Origin: Clostridium kluyveri DSM 555
GTDB taxonomy: Bacteria; Bacillota; Clostridia; Clostridiales; Clostridiaceae
Direction of reading: 5' to 3'
Assembly: GCF_000016505.1 (NCBI RefSeq)
Contig: NC_009706.1
Span: 3,162,001 to 3,226,000 of the forward strand
Length of the DNA stretch: 64,000 nt
The first letter of the stretch is position 1. Each line of letters opens with the position of its first letter. Below are positions 1 to 8,712 of the stretch, one piece after another. The translations under genes were made by a program, and so were the position numbers. Below the pieces are notes generated by a model. It did not search any database. It saw only the letters and a list, made by a program, of their open reading frames with translations, and was not told the DNA's origin.

Positions 1-1442
1 TCAATTACCCAGTTGTTTAGTGCATTTGCTGAATTACTATTAACAGGTTCTGAGAAAGTAACTTTTAATGTTTTTAATCCTTCTCTGGCAACACTTAACA
101 TAGCCGGTTTTCTAGCATCTGTCAATTTGCATGATTTTTCACTATTTACTGTTAATGTTCCTGTCTTATCAGAAAAATTTACTAATAGGTTAGCATTATC
201 TGTTAAGTTGCTTGCTAATATTAATTGAAGTGCTTTTGAGTTTCCTTCTACAGGTAATACTCCAACAACATTTATAGAACTTCCACCTGTTAAATCATTT
301 GCTACATTAGTTTTTACTGTAGCAGTTGCTTTGGAAGCATCTAATTCATATGTTCCAGAAGTTACAAACTTTGTAATATCAACATCTTTATTAAAGTATG
401 CTATTACTCTATCAGCTTGTGCTGCTTGAACCTCAGTCATAGTAGCTCCAACTGTTTCATCTTGTATTGTTGGATTTGGATCTAATACTATTGTTTTTTC
501 AGCTTTTAAGCCTATTAAGTTTTTGTTTGCTGCCTCTACTACAGTTGCAGTAATATCAGCAGGTTTTACTGAATCTAAAGTTTCTGAAGTAAATAAATTA
601 GTAGCAACACCATTTTGAACTGTTACTCTTTGGTTCGCAAGTGTACCAAAAGTTGCTGTAAATGCTACTTCTACTTTATCAGCATCTGTCATTACATTTC
701 CATTAGCATCTTTTAATGTAAAAGTTATTAATGTACTTGATAAACCATCAGCCTTTAATACTGTATCTTTCAGAGTTACTTCAGGAGTAAATAATGATAT
801 AGCATCTGGCATTGTGAAATCTTTTGTTACATCTGGTTGAGTAACTGCATTAACTTTTAATCCTGTTGCTTTAACAGTATAACTTTTACCAACTTCTAGA
901 CCAGTTACATCAAGGATAACTGAAGTCTTATCAGAACTTAATGTAGCTGAATTAACTGTAACTCCTGCTATTGCGAAATTTGCGGCTGTTGCATCATCTA
1001 CTGCAACAGACAACTTAATATTCAATTTACTATCTGTAATAGCACTTACTGAACTTACAGCCAATGTCTCATCATCAGGTGTAGCAGGTGTATAACCATT
1101 TAATTCATCCGACGTCGCAGAAGTTGCACCTGCAGTTATAGCTTCAGTTAAAGCTGTATTTACATCTCCACCATTGCCTATTACGTTAACAAACGCATCA
1201 TTAGCTTTTACATAATCAAGGTATTGTCCAGTAGTTACTTCTTTTATTATAGTGTCACCGTTGTCCATTTCATCTTGCAGCTTGTTAGCCAATGTTGCAT
1301 TACTTCTCAAATCAGATTGTGAATACTTTAACTGTTTAGTTTGATTGTAGAAATCTCCTGCTTGAGCATGTACAATCACAGGTATTGAAGCAACAACTAC
1401 AGACAAAGCTGCACTTGACATCACTTTATATGGTAATTTCAT
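1..1442 (-). CDS. S-layer-like secreted surface protein (3' end beyond window)
   Basis: This reading frame starts at an ATG at 1442, preceded by a good GGAGG site at about 1452-1456, and runs without a stop off the left edge, so about 480 N-terminal residues are visible. The product begins with a basic signal peptide ending near VIVHAQA. A short module follows (GDFYNQTKQLKYS, LANKLQDEMDNGD) that is nearly repeated in the small protein encoded just upstream. Beyond it come Thr/Val/Ala-rich Ig-like domains, including an invasin-like stretch (KDTVLKADGLSSTLITFTL) and SbsA-type strands (LKTLKVTFSEPVNSNS). No CWB2 anchor repeat is visible in this part. It is probably a structural or S-layer-associated protein on the cell surface. 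The 37-bp gap to the small gene and the common strand suggest co-transcription. The exact role is unknown. Confidence 0.8.
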   Translation of the reverse strand, partial: MKLPYKVMSSAALSVVVASIPVIVHAQAGDFYNQTKQLKYSQSDLRSNATLANKLQDEMDNGDTIIKEVTTGQYLDYVKANDAFVNVIGNGGDVNTALTEAITAGATSATSDELNGYTPATPDDETLAVSSVSAITDSKLNIKLSVAVDDATAANFAIAGVTVNSATLSSDKTSVILDVTGLEVGKSYTVKATGLKVNAVTQPDVTKDFTMPDAISLFTPEVTLKDTVLKADGLSSTLITFTLKDANGNVMTDADKVEVAFTATFGTLANQRVTVQNGVATNLFTSETLDSVKPADITATVVEAANKNLIGLKAEKTIVLDPNPTIQDETVGATMTEVQAAQADRVIAYFNKDVDITKFVTSGTYELDASKATATVKTNVANDLTGGSSINVVGVLPVEGNSKALQLILASNLTDNANLLVNFSDKTGTLTVNSEKSCKLTDARKPAMLSVAREGLKTLKVTFSEPVNSNSANALNNWVI

Positions 1443-1479
1443 CTTTATTTCCCTCCAAATATAAGCATATTTTACTTAA

Positions 1480-1887
1480 CTATTCTATATTTACTACGTC
1501 AAAATCTTCTTCTAGTGTGGCATCACCAAAACTGTCAATTCCAGTTGTGGTTTTATCTATTTTTACATTCTGTGATGATGTAGCGGATATTAAGGCTTCT
1601 TGTACTGTCATACTGCTAAGCAAACTTATAAATAAATTATTTGCTGCATTGTAATCTATGACGTTACCATCATTTAATTCTTTTCCAACAATATCTCCAC
1701 TATCCATCTCATCCTGTAATTGTTGTGCTAAAGCCTTGTCCGCTACCAAATTAACTCTGCTGTATTTAGTTCTTTTGGTAATATTATAGAAATCCCCTGA
1801 TGCAGCTTTAGCAATATTTGTTATAGTCATAGATGAGAAAATTGGTAAAAATATAAATATACCTATTATTAATTTAAGTTTCCTCAT
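1480..1887 (-). CDS. Small secreted protein: stand-alone copy of the S-layer N-terminal module
   Basis: The product is 135 residues with a signal peptide (about residues 1-29, ending NIAKAASG) and no membrane anchor after it. The mature part matches the N-terminal module of the large protein encoded next downstream: GDFYNITKRTKYSRVNL against GDFYNQTKQLKYSQSDL, and LAQQLQDEMDSGD against LANKLQDEMDNGD. It then stops in an acidic tail (LEEDFDVVNIE) where the large protein goes on into Ig-like domains. An ATG at 1887 with a GGAGA site in front supports the start. It could be a partner that pairs with the S-layer module, or what remains after a duplication. It matches no named domain I know. Confidence 0.72.
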   Translation of the reverse strand: MRKLKLIIGIFIFLPIFSSMTITNIAKAASGDFYNITKRTKYSRVNLVADKALAQQLQDEMDSGDIVGKELNDGNVIDYNAANNLFISLLSSMTVQEALISATSSQNVKIDKTTTGIDSFGDATLEEDFDVVNIE

Positions 1888-1909
1888 GACAAATCTCCAT
1901 ATTTTATAT

Positions 1910-1937
1910 AGCCATGGGGAAAGAACTTCCCCATGCT
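1910..1937 (-). terminator. GC-rich hairpin after the main S-layer gene
   Basis: An inverted repeat, AGCATGGGGAAG against its complement with one bulged base, lies 10 bp past the stop of the 1313-residue S-layer gene. The U-run after it on the minus strand is weak, so it may be a partial terminator or an mRNA-stabilising 3' hairpin that lets some transcripts continue into the two downstream surface genes. Confidence 0.6.
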
Positions 1938-1947
1938 ATTAATTAAT

Positions 1948-4900
1948 TTATAGTCCTCTTGTAACATCCGCTGAATTTACTTCATTATTATTGGAATCAT
2001 AAGCCTTAATAGTCACTTTTGTTCCCATAGCTATTCCGCTTACGTCATATGAGAAAGTTCCATCAGATCCTATAGTTACATCTGTAGGAGTCCCATCCAC
2101 AACAGCTTTTACTGAAGTAACTTTTGTAGTATCAACTTTTCCAGCTATAGTTGTAGTTACTCCTTTATAAGATGGTGCTGTTACCCAATCTACTGTAGTT
2201 GAAGAAGTACTTACAGTAAGTGTAAATGTTGGTGAAGTAAGCCCTGCTGCATCTGTAGCTGTTATTTTATACGTTCCTGCTGCTGGAGAATATTCAGTAG
2301 GATCAGAAATTGTAGTTCCATCCTCCAATTTATAAGTAAGACTAGTTGCAGCAGTTTCATTATCACTAAAATATTCAGTTAAATTAATGGCACTACCCTC
2401 TGCTATTGTTTTGGTTGAACCCTGTGTAAGTGTTGGAGCTACGGTATCTGGATTACCCTCTGTTATCTGAATCTTAACTCCCTTATTATCAGTGTTTGTA
2501 GGTTCATAGTAAGCATTCTTTCCATTTCCATCTTTAACTGTTGCTATTCCAGGAGATGCCACAGGTTTAACTGTAATTGTATCTCCCTTTGCAAATTTCT
2601 TGCTCTCAGTAGTATCAAATGTAAATCTAACAGTATTATTAACTCCATTTGCATCCGCTACTACATCTGCTCTATCTGCATCTGCATTAGTTCCATCTAT
2701 ACTGAATGTAAAGTCTCCTGCTTTAACACTGTTTACATCAATTGGAGTATCAAATACAACTTTAACTACTGCATTTGTACCTGCTTCTGCAGTCCAAGTC
2801 TTTGAATTCTTGATATCATCTACAATTGTTCTAGGAGCTGCCTCATAGAAATATGGTTTTACTGTTCCTCCAGTTGTAACTGATTGGCCAGTTACATCCT
2901 TAGTTTCAGAATTTTCTTTAATGGCTAATACTGCTTCTACACCCTTTGCCTTAATCTTATTAATATTGGTAGTAGGATCGCTGCTGTCGTTATCATCACT
3001 CTCAAATGTAAGTGTTATTTTCTTTCCATCACAGCTTGCAGAATCTGCTTCAATACCATTCAAAGTAAAATCTGAAGCATATACCTTATCTGAATCTATC
3101 GGAAGATCAAAAGTTACGTCAGCTTTCAAATCATCTCCATCATAACGTACTTTCAATGAATTAGCTTTAACTTTTGCACCTGTCTCTGAAACAGTTACAT
3201 CACCGCCATAACTTCCAACTTGAAGAGTATTTCCATCAGCATCCTTTACTTTTGTTGCGTAAATGGATTTTATTTTATATTCATCTGATTTAGTAGAATC
3301 CGGATCAACAGTAAGAGAAGTATCACTTAAGTCAATAGTTACACTCTTATTATCTGAGCTTGCTGTAGCCTTTGCACTGGTTGGAAGAGTTTTTGTAGTC
3401 CCCTCTTTATTTACATATTCATAGCTGCCCTCGTCATTAAGAGTGCCTGAATCCATCTCTTTATTAAATACTAAAGTAACCTTGTTTTCTTCTCCTACTC
3501 TATAAACTCCCACTACTTCTGCATTTACATCCTCTGAACCGTCAAATGTAGTTTCATAGTCATCCATCACATTAGGAGTAGAAGCTGTATCCTGAATATT
3601 TTTAATTGTTATAGTATAGGTTGAATCAGTCAATTTATATTGTTTTCCATCATCATCCTTACCTAACTTAAGATCAAATACACTTCCAGTAGATGAAGTA
3701 CTGCTTGCTGTATCTCCTGCAACTTTTATGCTCTCTATTTGTGATGTTACATCCGTACCATCACCATCTTGTAATTTATAGTTTGATGTATTTCTACCAT
3801 ACTTAGCATCTACATCTTTACTGAATCTTACCCTTATTGTGCTGTCATCAAGAGCATAAACAGAAGTTACAAAAGGTTTGCTGCTATCTTCTGTCAATTC
3901 AAAGGACTCGTAAGTATCTTCTTCAATATTATTTCCATAGGCATCTTTTACACTGTCATCAATATATAATTTATTTGAACCCTTGTTAAGACCTGCTACA
4001 GTAAGTTTAACCTGAGTATCATCTTTTTTCAGTTCTGCCTTTGTTATATCTGCATCTCCATTATTTATTTCATAATAGCTTAATTTTACAGCAGTTTTTG
4101 CATCCATAGGTCTGTCAAAGTTTATATACACTTTTCCATCATCATTAGCAGTTATGCTTGTTATTTCAGGTGTAGTACTTAATTCATCTACATTAAAGTC
4201 TTCTGTAGTTTCTGCTACTGGGAATCCTGCTGCATCTTCTAGTGCACTTTCATCACCTTCAGAAACCTTGAAAGTATTGTTTCCTGTAGGTATCTTTGAA
4301 TCGAAATAGAACTCAAGCTTATTTGTCCAATAATCTCCATCGTCATCTTGAACAGCATCTTTTGCCTTAGTATAATCTACACTTGTATTTAATCCATAAG
4401 CTGATAAATTTTTATCATTTATTTTAAATTTGCTGTAAGCTCCACTTCCATTTTCATTGCTGCCCACATTAACAGGCTCTGAAAATTCTACAGTTATTTT
4501 ATTATTTCCTCTGACGTCTACTGAGTCTACACTAGGTGCAGTAGTGTCATTAAATGTTACCTCTTCAGTAAATTCAGGAATAGTACTTGCTTTGTCTGCA
4601 TTCAATATTCCCTTTTTAACAGTTACTTCCACAACATCAGACTGTTTCCTTGCATCTTTAAGTGTGATTAAAACAGTTTTGTTGTCATCTTGTAATACCG
4701 CAACATCTTCACCATCTACAAGTGTTGTTCCATCAACTTTGTAATTACTTTCATCTTCTGCTGTATCTGAATCAACTTCCTGACTAAATACAATTTTTAT
4801 CTGTCTTAATCCAACAGTGTTAATAGAACTAACTTCTGGAGTAACATCGCCACCGTCCTGTCCAATGATTTTTGCGATTTCACCATATAGAGTATCTGAA

Positions 4901-5889
4901 ATAACTCCAGTTCCACCTATTACATTTATATTTACACTGGAATTATCCTTATACACACCTTCAATATAATCCTTCGCATTATCAGTTGCATCTGAAGTGT
5001 CTTTGTCAACTAATACAAGCGGTGCAGTATATTTTCCAGCTAGTGCCGATGCAACTAAAGCATCTGCATATAGGTTGTCTGGTGTTGCAGGGCTTGCATT
5101 TGCCACGTATAATTTATCGTTTTCCAAACTATCTGCAAATTCATTTAATACATTTAAGTTAGTTGCAAATCTATCTGTTCCTCCATCTACTCTAGTGCTA
5201 GCTCCAAGAGCATTGTAGATGGCATCATTTATAACATTTTTAGTTCCAACCACTGTAACCTTTGAACTATTGTCTTTTACAAATTTAATAACTGATTGGA
5301 TTGAACTTTCATTGTTGTTTGCAAGTAATAATATCTGTCCTTTTGCTGCTGCTACTGGTGCTACTGATAGTGCATCTGAGAATCCTTCTCCCCCAACTAC
5401 CAATACATCGCTGGCACTAACACCTAATTCAACTAACTTTTCAGCTACTGCTACATTAGTTTCATATCTGTTAGCTCCACCAAGTTCTACTAGATTATAA
5501 TCGGTTTTTAAGTTATTTCTTATGCTCTGTGAAATTGATGCATTTCCACCGATAACATATATGTTCTTTGGTTTTAATTGTTCTATTGCACTTTCTGCAT
5601 CTGAACTAAGTGTATCTGGTGTAGTTAAAAGTATTGGTGCATCCAATTTTTTAGCCAATGCAGAAGCACTTACTGAATCCGCATATCCTTCTCCTGATAC
5701 CAATACTACATTATCAGTAGTTGTCCAGTTTGACTTAGCCACCTGGGCAGCTGTTGCATATCTGTCAGCACCACTTGTCCTTGATATACTTGCTGATGCT
5801 GCTTTAACTGGACCAGCTGATAAAGCTGTAGTTAAAACTAAAGACATAAGTGCAGCACTTGCAAGTGCCTTTGTACCTTTTTTACTCAT
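1948..5889 (-). CDS. S-layer protein with three CWB2 repeats and multiple Ig-like domains
   Basis: The product is 1313 residues. A signal peptide (cleavage near GPVKAASA) is followed by three cell-wall-binding type 2 (CWB2, PF04122) repeats at about residues 35-345, recognisable by ADRYATA, GEGYADSVSASALA, PILLT and IYVIGG, repeated as ANRYETN, GEGFSDALSVAPVA, TDRFATN and INVIGG. In Clostridioides difficile, CWB2 triplets hold S-layer and Cwp proteins to the wall through an anionic polymer. About nine SbsA/Big-type Ig-like modules follow (VEFSEPVNV, VYINFDRPMD, VRFSKDVD, LVFNKEMDSG), then two C-terminal Ig-like domains. The composition is acidic and Thr/Ser-rich with almost no Cys, as usual for S-layers. 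The start is supported by GGAGGG before ATG 5889. A 568-bp gene-free region upstream fits a strongly expressed gene with its own promoter and long leader (inference). Confidence 0.9.
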   Translation of the reverse strand: MSKKGTKALASAALMSLVLTTALSAGPVKAASASISRTSGADRYATAAQVAKSNWTTTDNVVLVSGEGYADSVSASALAKKLDAPILLTTPDTLSSDAESAIEQLKPKNIYVIGGNASISQSIRNNLKTDYNLVELGGANRYETNVAVAEKLVELGVSASDVLVVGGEGFSDALSVAPVAAAKGQILLLANNNESSIQSVIKFVKDNSSKVTVVGTKNVINDAIYNALGASTRVDGGTDRFATNLNVLNEFADSLENDKLYVANASPATPDNLYADALVASALAGKYTAPLVLVDKDTSDATDNAKDYIEGVYKDNSSVNINVIGGTGVISDTLYGEIAKIIGQDGGDVTPEVSSINTVGLRQIKIVFSQEVDSDTAEDESNYKVDGTTLVDGEDVAVLQDDNKTVLITLKDARKQSDVVEVTVKKGILNADKASTIPEFTEEVTFNDTTAPSVDSVDVRGNNKITVEFSEPVNVGSNENGSGAYSKFKINDKNLSAYGLNTSVDYTKAKDAVQDDDGDYWTNKLEFYFDSKIPTGNNTFKVSEGDESALEDAAGFPVAETTEDFNVDELSTTPEITSITANDDGKVYINFDRPMDAKTAVKLSYYEINNGDADITKAELKKDDTQVKLTVAGLNKGSNKLYIDDSVKDAYGNNIEEDTYESFELTEDSSKPFVTSVYALDDSTIRVRFSKDVDAKYGRNTSNYKLQDGDGTDVTSQIESIKVAGDTASSTSSTGSVFDLKLGKDDDGKQYKLTDSTYTITIKNIQDTASTPNVMDDYETTFDGSEDVNAEVVGVYRVGEENKVTLVFNKEMDSGTLNDEGSYEYVNKEGTTKTLPTSAKATASSDNKSVTIDLSDTSLTVDPDSTKSDEYKIKSIYATKVKDADGNTLQVGSYGGDVTVSETGAKVKANSLKVRYDGDDLKADVTFDLPIDSDKVYASDFTLNGIEADSASCDGKKITLTFESDDNDSSDPTTNINKIKAKGVEAVLAIKENSETKDVTGQSVTTGGTVKPYFYEAAPRTIVDDIKNSKTWTAEAGTNAVVKVVFDTPIDVNSVKAGDFTFSIDGTNADADRADVVADANGVNNTVRFTFDTTESKKFAKGDTITVKPVASPGIATVKDGNGKNAYYEPTNTDNKGVKIQITEGNPDTVAPTLTQGSTKTIAEGSAINLTEYFSDNETAATSLTYKLEDGTTISDPTEYSPAAGTYKITATDAAGLTSPTFTLTVSTSSTTVDWVTAPSYKGVTTTIAGKVDTTKVTSVKAVVDGTPTDVTIGSDGTFSYDVSGIAMGTKVTIKAYDSNNNEVNSADVTRGL

Positions 5890-6457
5890 ATTGTAATACC
5901 CTCCTCGATTAAGTGAATTTTAATTAAAATTCTTTCTCTTTATTTAATAAAAAATTATTAAATATATATAATATATATTTTATAATATATACTTTCTTAA
6001 AATGTATGTCCAAGTACTATAAGTATATACACATACCTATGTACAATTTTAAATTTATATACTTAATACTTATACTGCTTGGTCAACATTTATGAAACAA
6101 AAATCATTATACCATGTAATTAACAATATATGCTACCAATTACATGCAATTTTAAGCTAATTTTTATAAAGATTTAACGTTTTTACGCTATTTCTAACAA
6201 TTCATTCCTTATTATAGCATAATAAATCCATAATTTCTACAGTTTATATACTATGATAAATAATTTATTAATTAGAATTTGTAATCTACAATCCAATTAT
6301 ACAACAACATTTCTAATTTTTCCATACCTTAATTAATAGTAATTTAAGGCCCTATAAGAAATATATTCCTAAATATACTGCCTAAAAATAAAAGGCATAA
6401 TTTAATTATACTTGGACTAATGATATATTATTCTACATAATGTGTAAAAATCCTCTT
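5890..6457 (-). promoter_or_regulatory. Long AT-rich upstream region of the S-layer gene
   Basis: This 568-bp stretch lies between two minus-strand CWB2 genes and has no credible ORF. It is extremely AT-rich, with runs such as TATATAATATATATTTTATAA near 5960. It must hold the end of the upstream transcript and the promoter and leader of the 1313-residue S-layer gene. I see the ribosome-binding site at about 5900 but no unambiguous -35/-10 pair and no recognisable riboswitch. Confidence 0.4.
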
Positions 6458-7507
6458 TTATTCAATGCCTATAATTTCTAAATCATCATTATTTTTAAGC
6501 ACTGCTTCTATTTCTGAAGAAACAGAGGAAGTTCCACCTACTATTATTATATTGGAATCATCAGTTGCATTTGATAATATGTAACTATTAGCATTAGTTA
6601 CCTGTGTACTTCCCGCACCTACTCCTGTAAGTACAAGTGGTGAACCAGTCTTGGCTGCAGCTGCTGATGCTACCAGTGCATCTGCAAATTGATCCTGGGT
6701 TGATCCTCCTGCGGCTACATATATATTTGTAAAGTCCAGTCCCCCATTTTCTTTAAAATAATTCAGCACTGCAATGTTGGTTGCAAATCTATCTGCAGTA
6801 TCATTGGTTACTTTAGTTCCACCTACAGAGGCTACTACAGACTGGGGAAGTACTCCTTCTCCACCAACCGCTTGTATTGCCAGACTCTTTGAGGTTATTA
6901 CATCTTTAACTACAGATGCTACCTCTTTTGTGGAAGCAAATAATACGGGATATCCTTTTTGCGCTGCAATGGAAGCCACGGAAAGGGAATCTGCATATCC
7001 ATCCTGTCCATTTACCAGCATGGCAGTTTTTTGATTGCTCATTTCAAGTACTCTTTCAGCTACTTCTGCATTAGTACCCATTCTAGTGGTATCCGTAGTT
7101 CCTGCTATACGTTCTACTTCATAATTGTCCTCTAATGTATTTTCTATGTCTTCAGATACTACTCCTGTACCTCCTACTATGTATATCTTGGTGGCACCTA
7201 AACTTTTTATAGTTGAAGCAACTTCTGTTTCCAATGTTTGTCCATGAGTCAGAAGTATAGGTGCATTGAGCTGTTTTGCAAGCGGTGTTGCACTTACTGC
7301 ATCTGCGTAGCCATATCCATTTACAAGTATTACATTATCACATTTGTTAAATAAATCTAATGCAACTTGGTTTGCAGTACCTATTCTTCCCCCATCACCT
7401 CCATCTGTTCTCTTTACTGCCGCTGCATACACGCTGCCACTTCCAATTGCTGCCGACAAAACCAATGCAGTTAGCATGGAACTTAAAAATCTTTTCTTAT
7501 TTGCCAT
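6458..7507 (-). CDS. CWB2-only cell wall protein
   Basis: The mature protein is essentially three CWB2 repeats and nothing else. The start is placed at ATG 7507 (MANKKRFLSSM), which has a strong GGAGGAGAGG just upstream; the upstream in-frame start at 7564 would add a non-signal extension. A signal peptide ends near GSGSVYAAA. Repeat hallmarks are GYGYADAVSATPLAKQL with IYIVGGTG, GYADSLSVASIAAQKG with IQAVGG, and QFADALVASAAAAKTG with IIIVGGTSSV. Most CWB2 proteins add an effector domain such as a protease, amidase or Ig repeats; none is present in these 349 residues. It could be a minor S-layer constituent or an anchor that competes for the wall polymer (inference). Confidence 0.85.
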   Translation of the reverse strand: MANKKRFLSSMLTALVLSAAIGSGSVYAAAVKRTDGGDGGRIGTANQVALDLFNKCDNVILVNGYGYADAVSATPLAKQLNAPILLTHGQTLETEVASTIKSLGATKIYIVGGTGVVSEDIENTLEDNYEVERIAGTTDTTRMGTNAEVAERVLEMSNQKTAMLVNGQDGYADSLSVASIAAQKGYPVLFASTKEVASVVKDVITSKSLAIQAVGGEGVLPQSVVASVGGTKVTNDTADRFATNIAVLNYFKENGGLDFTNIYVAAGGSTQDQFADALVASAAAAKTGSPLVLTGVGAGSTQVTNANSYILSNATDDSNIIIVGGTSSVSSEIEAVLKNNDDLEIIGIE

Positions 7508-7705
7508 CAGTTTACCTCTCCTCCAATTAATTATTAAATATACATTATTTTTATTATATAACAATACTGCTTTTTTTTACAGACAATATACAATTTTTAT
7601 ACCGGATCTTTATTCCAGTTTTTCCTTTTGCCTATAAATAGTTGTAACTTTTTAAGTTTTTATAAATAAAATAATATTGTAAGCAAAATTAACGAGGTGA
7701 AATCT
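7508..7705. promoter_or_regulatory. Divergent promoter region between CWB2 protein and cwlJ-like gene
   Basis: These 198 bp separate a minus-strand surface gene from the plus-strand spore pair, so promoters for both must lie here. It holds the GGAGGAGAGG site of the former (about 7515-7525) and the GAGGTGA site of the latter (7694-7700). I could not assign promoter boxes or a sporulation sigma factor with confidence. Confidence 0.35.
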
Positions 7706-8146
7706 ATGGCATTCTCAGACAGAGAACTTCTGGCGAGAATTATAAAATGCGAAGCAGGAGGAGAAGGAGACGTTGGTATGAGAGCTGTTGCAACTACCAT
7801 TATGAATAGAGTACGTGTTCCTTATGGAGAATATCATAGAATAGGCCAGGGAGATATAAGACGAATACTTTATCAGGAAGGCCAGTTTGACTGCATGCGC
7901 TCACAAATCAGAGGAGTGACTAATCCCCAAACCATATGGTCAAATCCACCAGATCAAGTACATTATGACATAGCCGACTGGGCACTGGCAGGTAACAGAC
8001 TATTTAATATAGGTTATTCCCTCTGGTATTTCAACCCCTATGCCCCCTGCCCCTGGCTTTTTCCATTTAACGGCGTAGGCTCTTTTCAGGTAAAAATACT
8101 GCAGCATTGTTTTTACAATCCAACGGAACTTTATGCACAAACTTAA
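7706..8146 (+). CDS. cwlJ: CwlJ-like spore cortex-lytic hydrolase
   Basis: The 146-residue product belongs to the cell wall hydrolase SleB/CwlJ family (PF07486). It contains LLARIIKCEAGGEGDVGMRAV with the family's catalytic Glu region, then LWYFNPYAPCP and HCFYNPTELY, the pattern seen at the end of Bacillus CwlJ. It has no signal peptide or peptidoglycan-binding domain, like CwlJ and unlike SleB. The start is set at ATG 7706 because GAGGTGA lies 5 bp before it; the GTG at 7697 would overlap that site. The next gene encodes a GerQ-like protein, the partner that localises CwlJ in the Bacillus subtilis spore coat, where the two genes also adjoin. Expected role: cortex hydrolysis at germination. 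Confidence 0.85.
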   Translation: MAFSDRELLARIIKCEAGGEGDVGMRAVATTIMNRVRVPYGEYHRIGQGDIRRILYQEGQFDCMRSQIRGVTNPQTIWSNPPDQVHYDIADWALAGNRLFNIGYSLWYFNPYAPCPWLFPFNGVGSFQVKILQHCFYNPTELYAQT

Positions 8147-8190
8147 ACAGTTCACGATGCACAATGCACTATTAACCTTTAACTCTTAAC
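8147..8190. repeat. Degenerate ACAGTTCAC-type dispersed repeat
   Basis: Between the cwlJ- and gerQ-like genes lies a run of imperfect short units (ACAGTTCAC, GATGCACAATGC, TTAACCTTTAACTCTTAACTG). Similar sequence recurs at 48311-48355, 57204-57269 and, more weakly, 58541-58562, always outside genes. Confidence 0.55.
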
Positions 8191-8219
8191 TGATTAATAA
8201 TAAATATGGAGGTATTTTA

Positions 8220-8639
8220 ATGATTTCAAATTACCCTGAATACTTTAGAACTATGCCTATGACTCCTGAATTCACACCAGAAATGTGTGAGGAAATATCA
8301 GAAGATGATTTTATACAAGATACATTGAAAAATGGTGAGCTAAGACAAACTACACCTACACCTGCACCAACACCAACACCAGCGCCCACCACTTTTGAAA
8401 TGGCTCCCGGTGCTCCTGTAACTCAAGATACAGATTTTGTTCAAGGGTACTTAAGAACACAAATAGGAAAAAGAGTAAGGGCAACCTTCCTTCTCGGCAC
8501 CGGAACTCTACAGGATCGTACTGGTATTTTAGAAAGTGTGGGCATAAGCTATATAATACTTAGAAATGAAGAGACAAATACCAAAGAGATGGCAGACATA
8601 TATTCTATAAAATTCGTAGTCATATTTGATAATCCATAA
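8220..8639 (+). CDS. gerQ: GerQ-like spore coat protein
   Basis: The product is 139 residues. The N-terminal 45 residues are acidic and followed by a Thr-Pro-Ala linker (about residues 42-58). The C-terminal 75 residues (QGYLRTQIGKRVRATFLLG, then GILESVGISYIILRNEET, then IYSIKFVVIF) align by eye with the GerQ core, which runs from an ENILRxNRGK-type helix to GxIExAGxDHIIxSD and a YLDYI-type strand. GerQ is a coat protein cross-linked by transglutaminase and needed for CwlJ function. Position directly after the cwlJ-like gene, with GGAGG at 8208, supports the call. The N-terminus differs from Bacillus GerQ, and a different coat-protein family is possible. Confidence 0.65.
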   Translation: MISNYPEYFRTMPMTPEFTPEMCEEISEDDFIQDTLKNGELRQTTPTPAPTPTPAPTTFEMAPGAPVTQDTDFVQGYLRTQIGKRVRATFLLGTGTLQDRTGILESVGISYIILRNEETNTKEMADIYSIKFVVIFDNP

Positions 8640-8682
8640 AGTGATCCTTAGTTTTGAGTTTGCAAATTGGGATAAAAACATT

Positions 8683-8712
8683 TAGACCAGCATTTATTTT
8701 TCTGCTGGTCTA
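8683..8712. terminator. Bidirectional terminator between gerQ-like gene and ttcA
   Basis: A perfect 10-bp stem (TAGACCAGCA and its complement) encloses a T-rich loop and lies between two converging genes, abutting the ttcA stop. It can serve both strands. Confidence 0.8.

Noticed and set aside
5219-5896. Plus-strand ORFs of 93 and 124 residues opposite the S-layer gene
   Set aside because: They are antisense shadows of the CWB2 repeats, with no signal, domain or ribosome site of their own.
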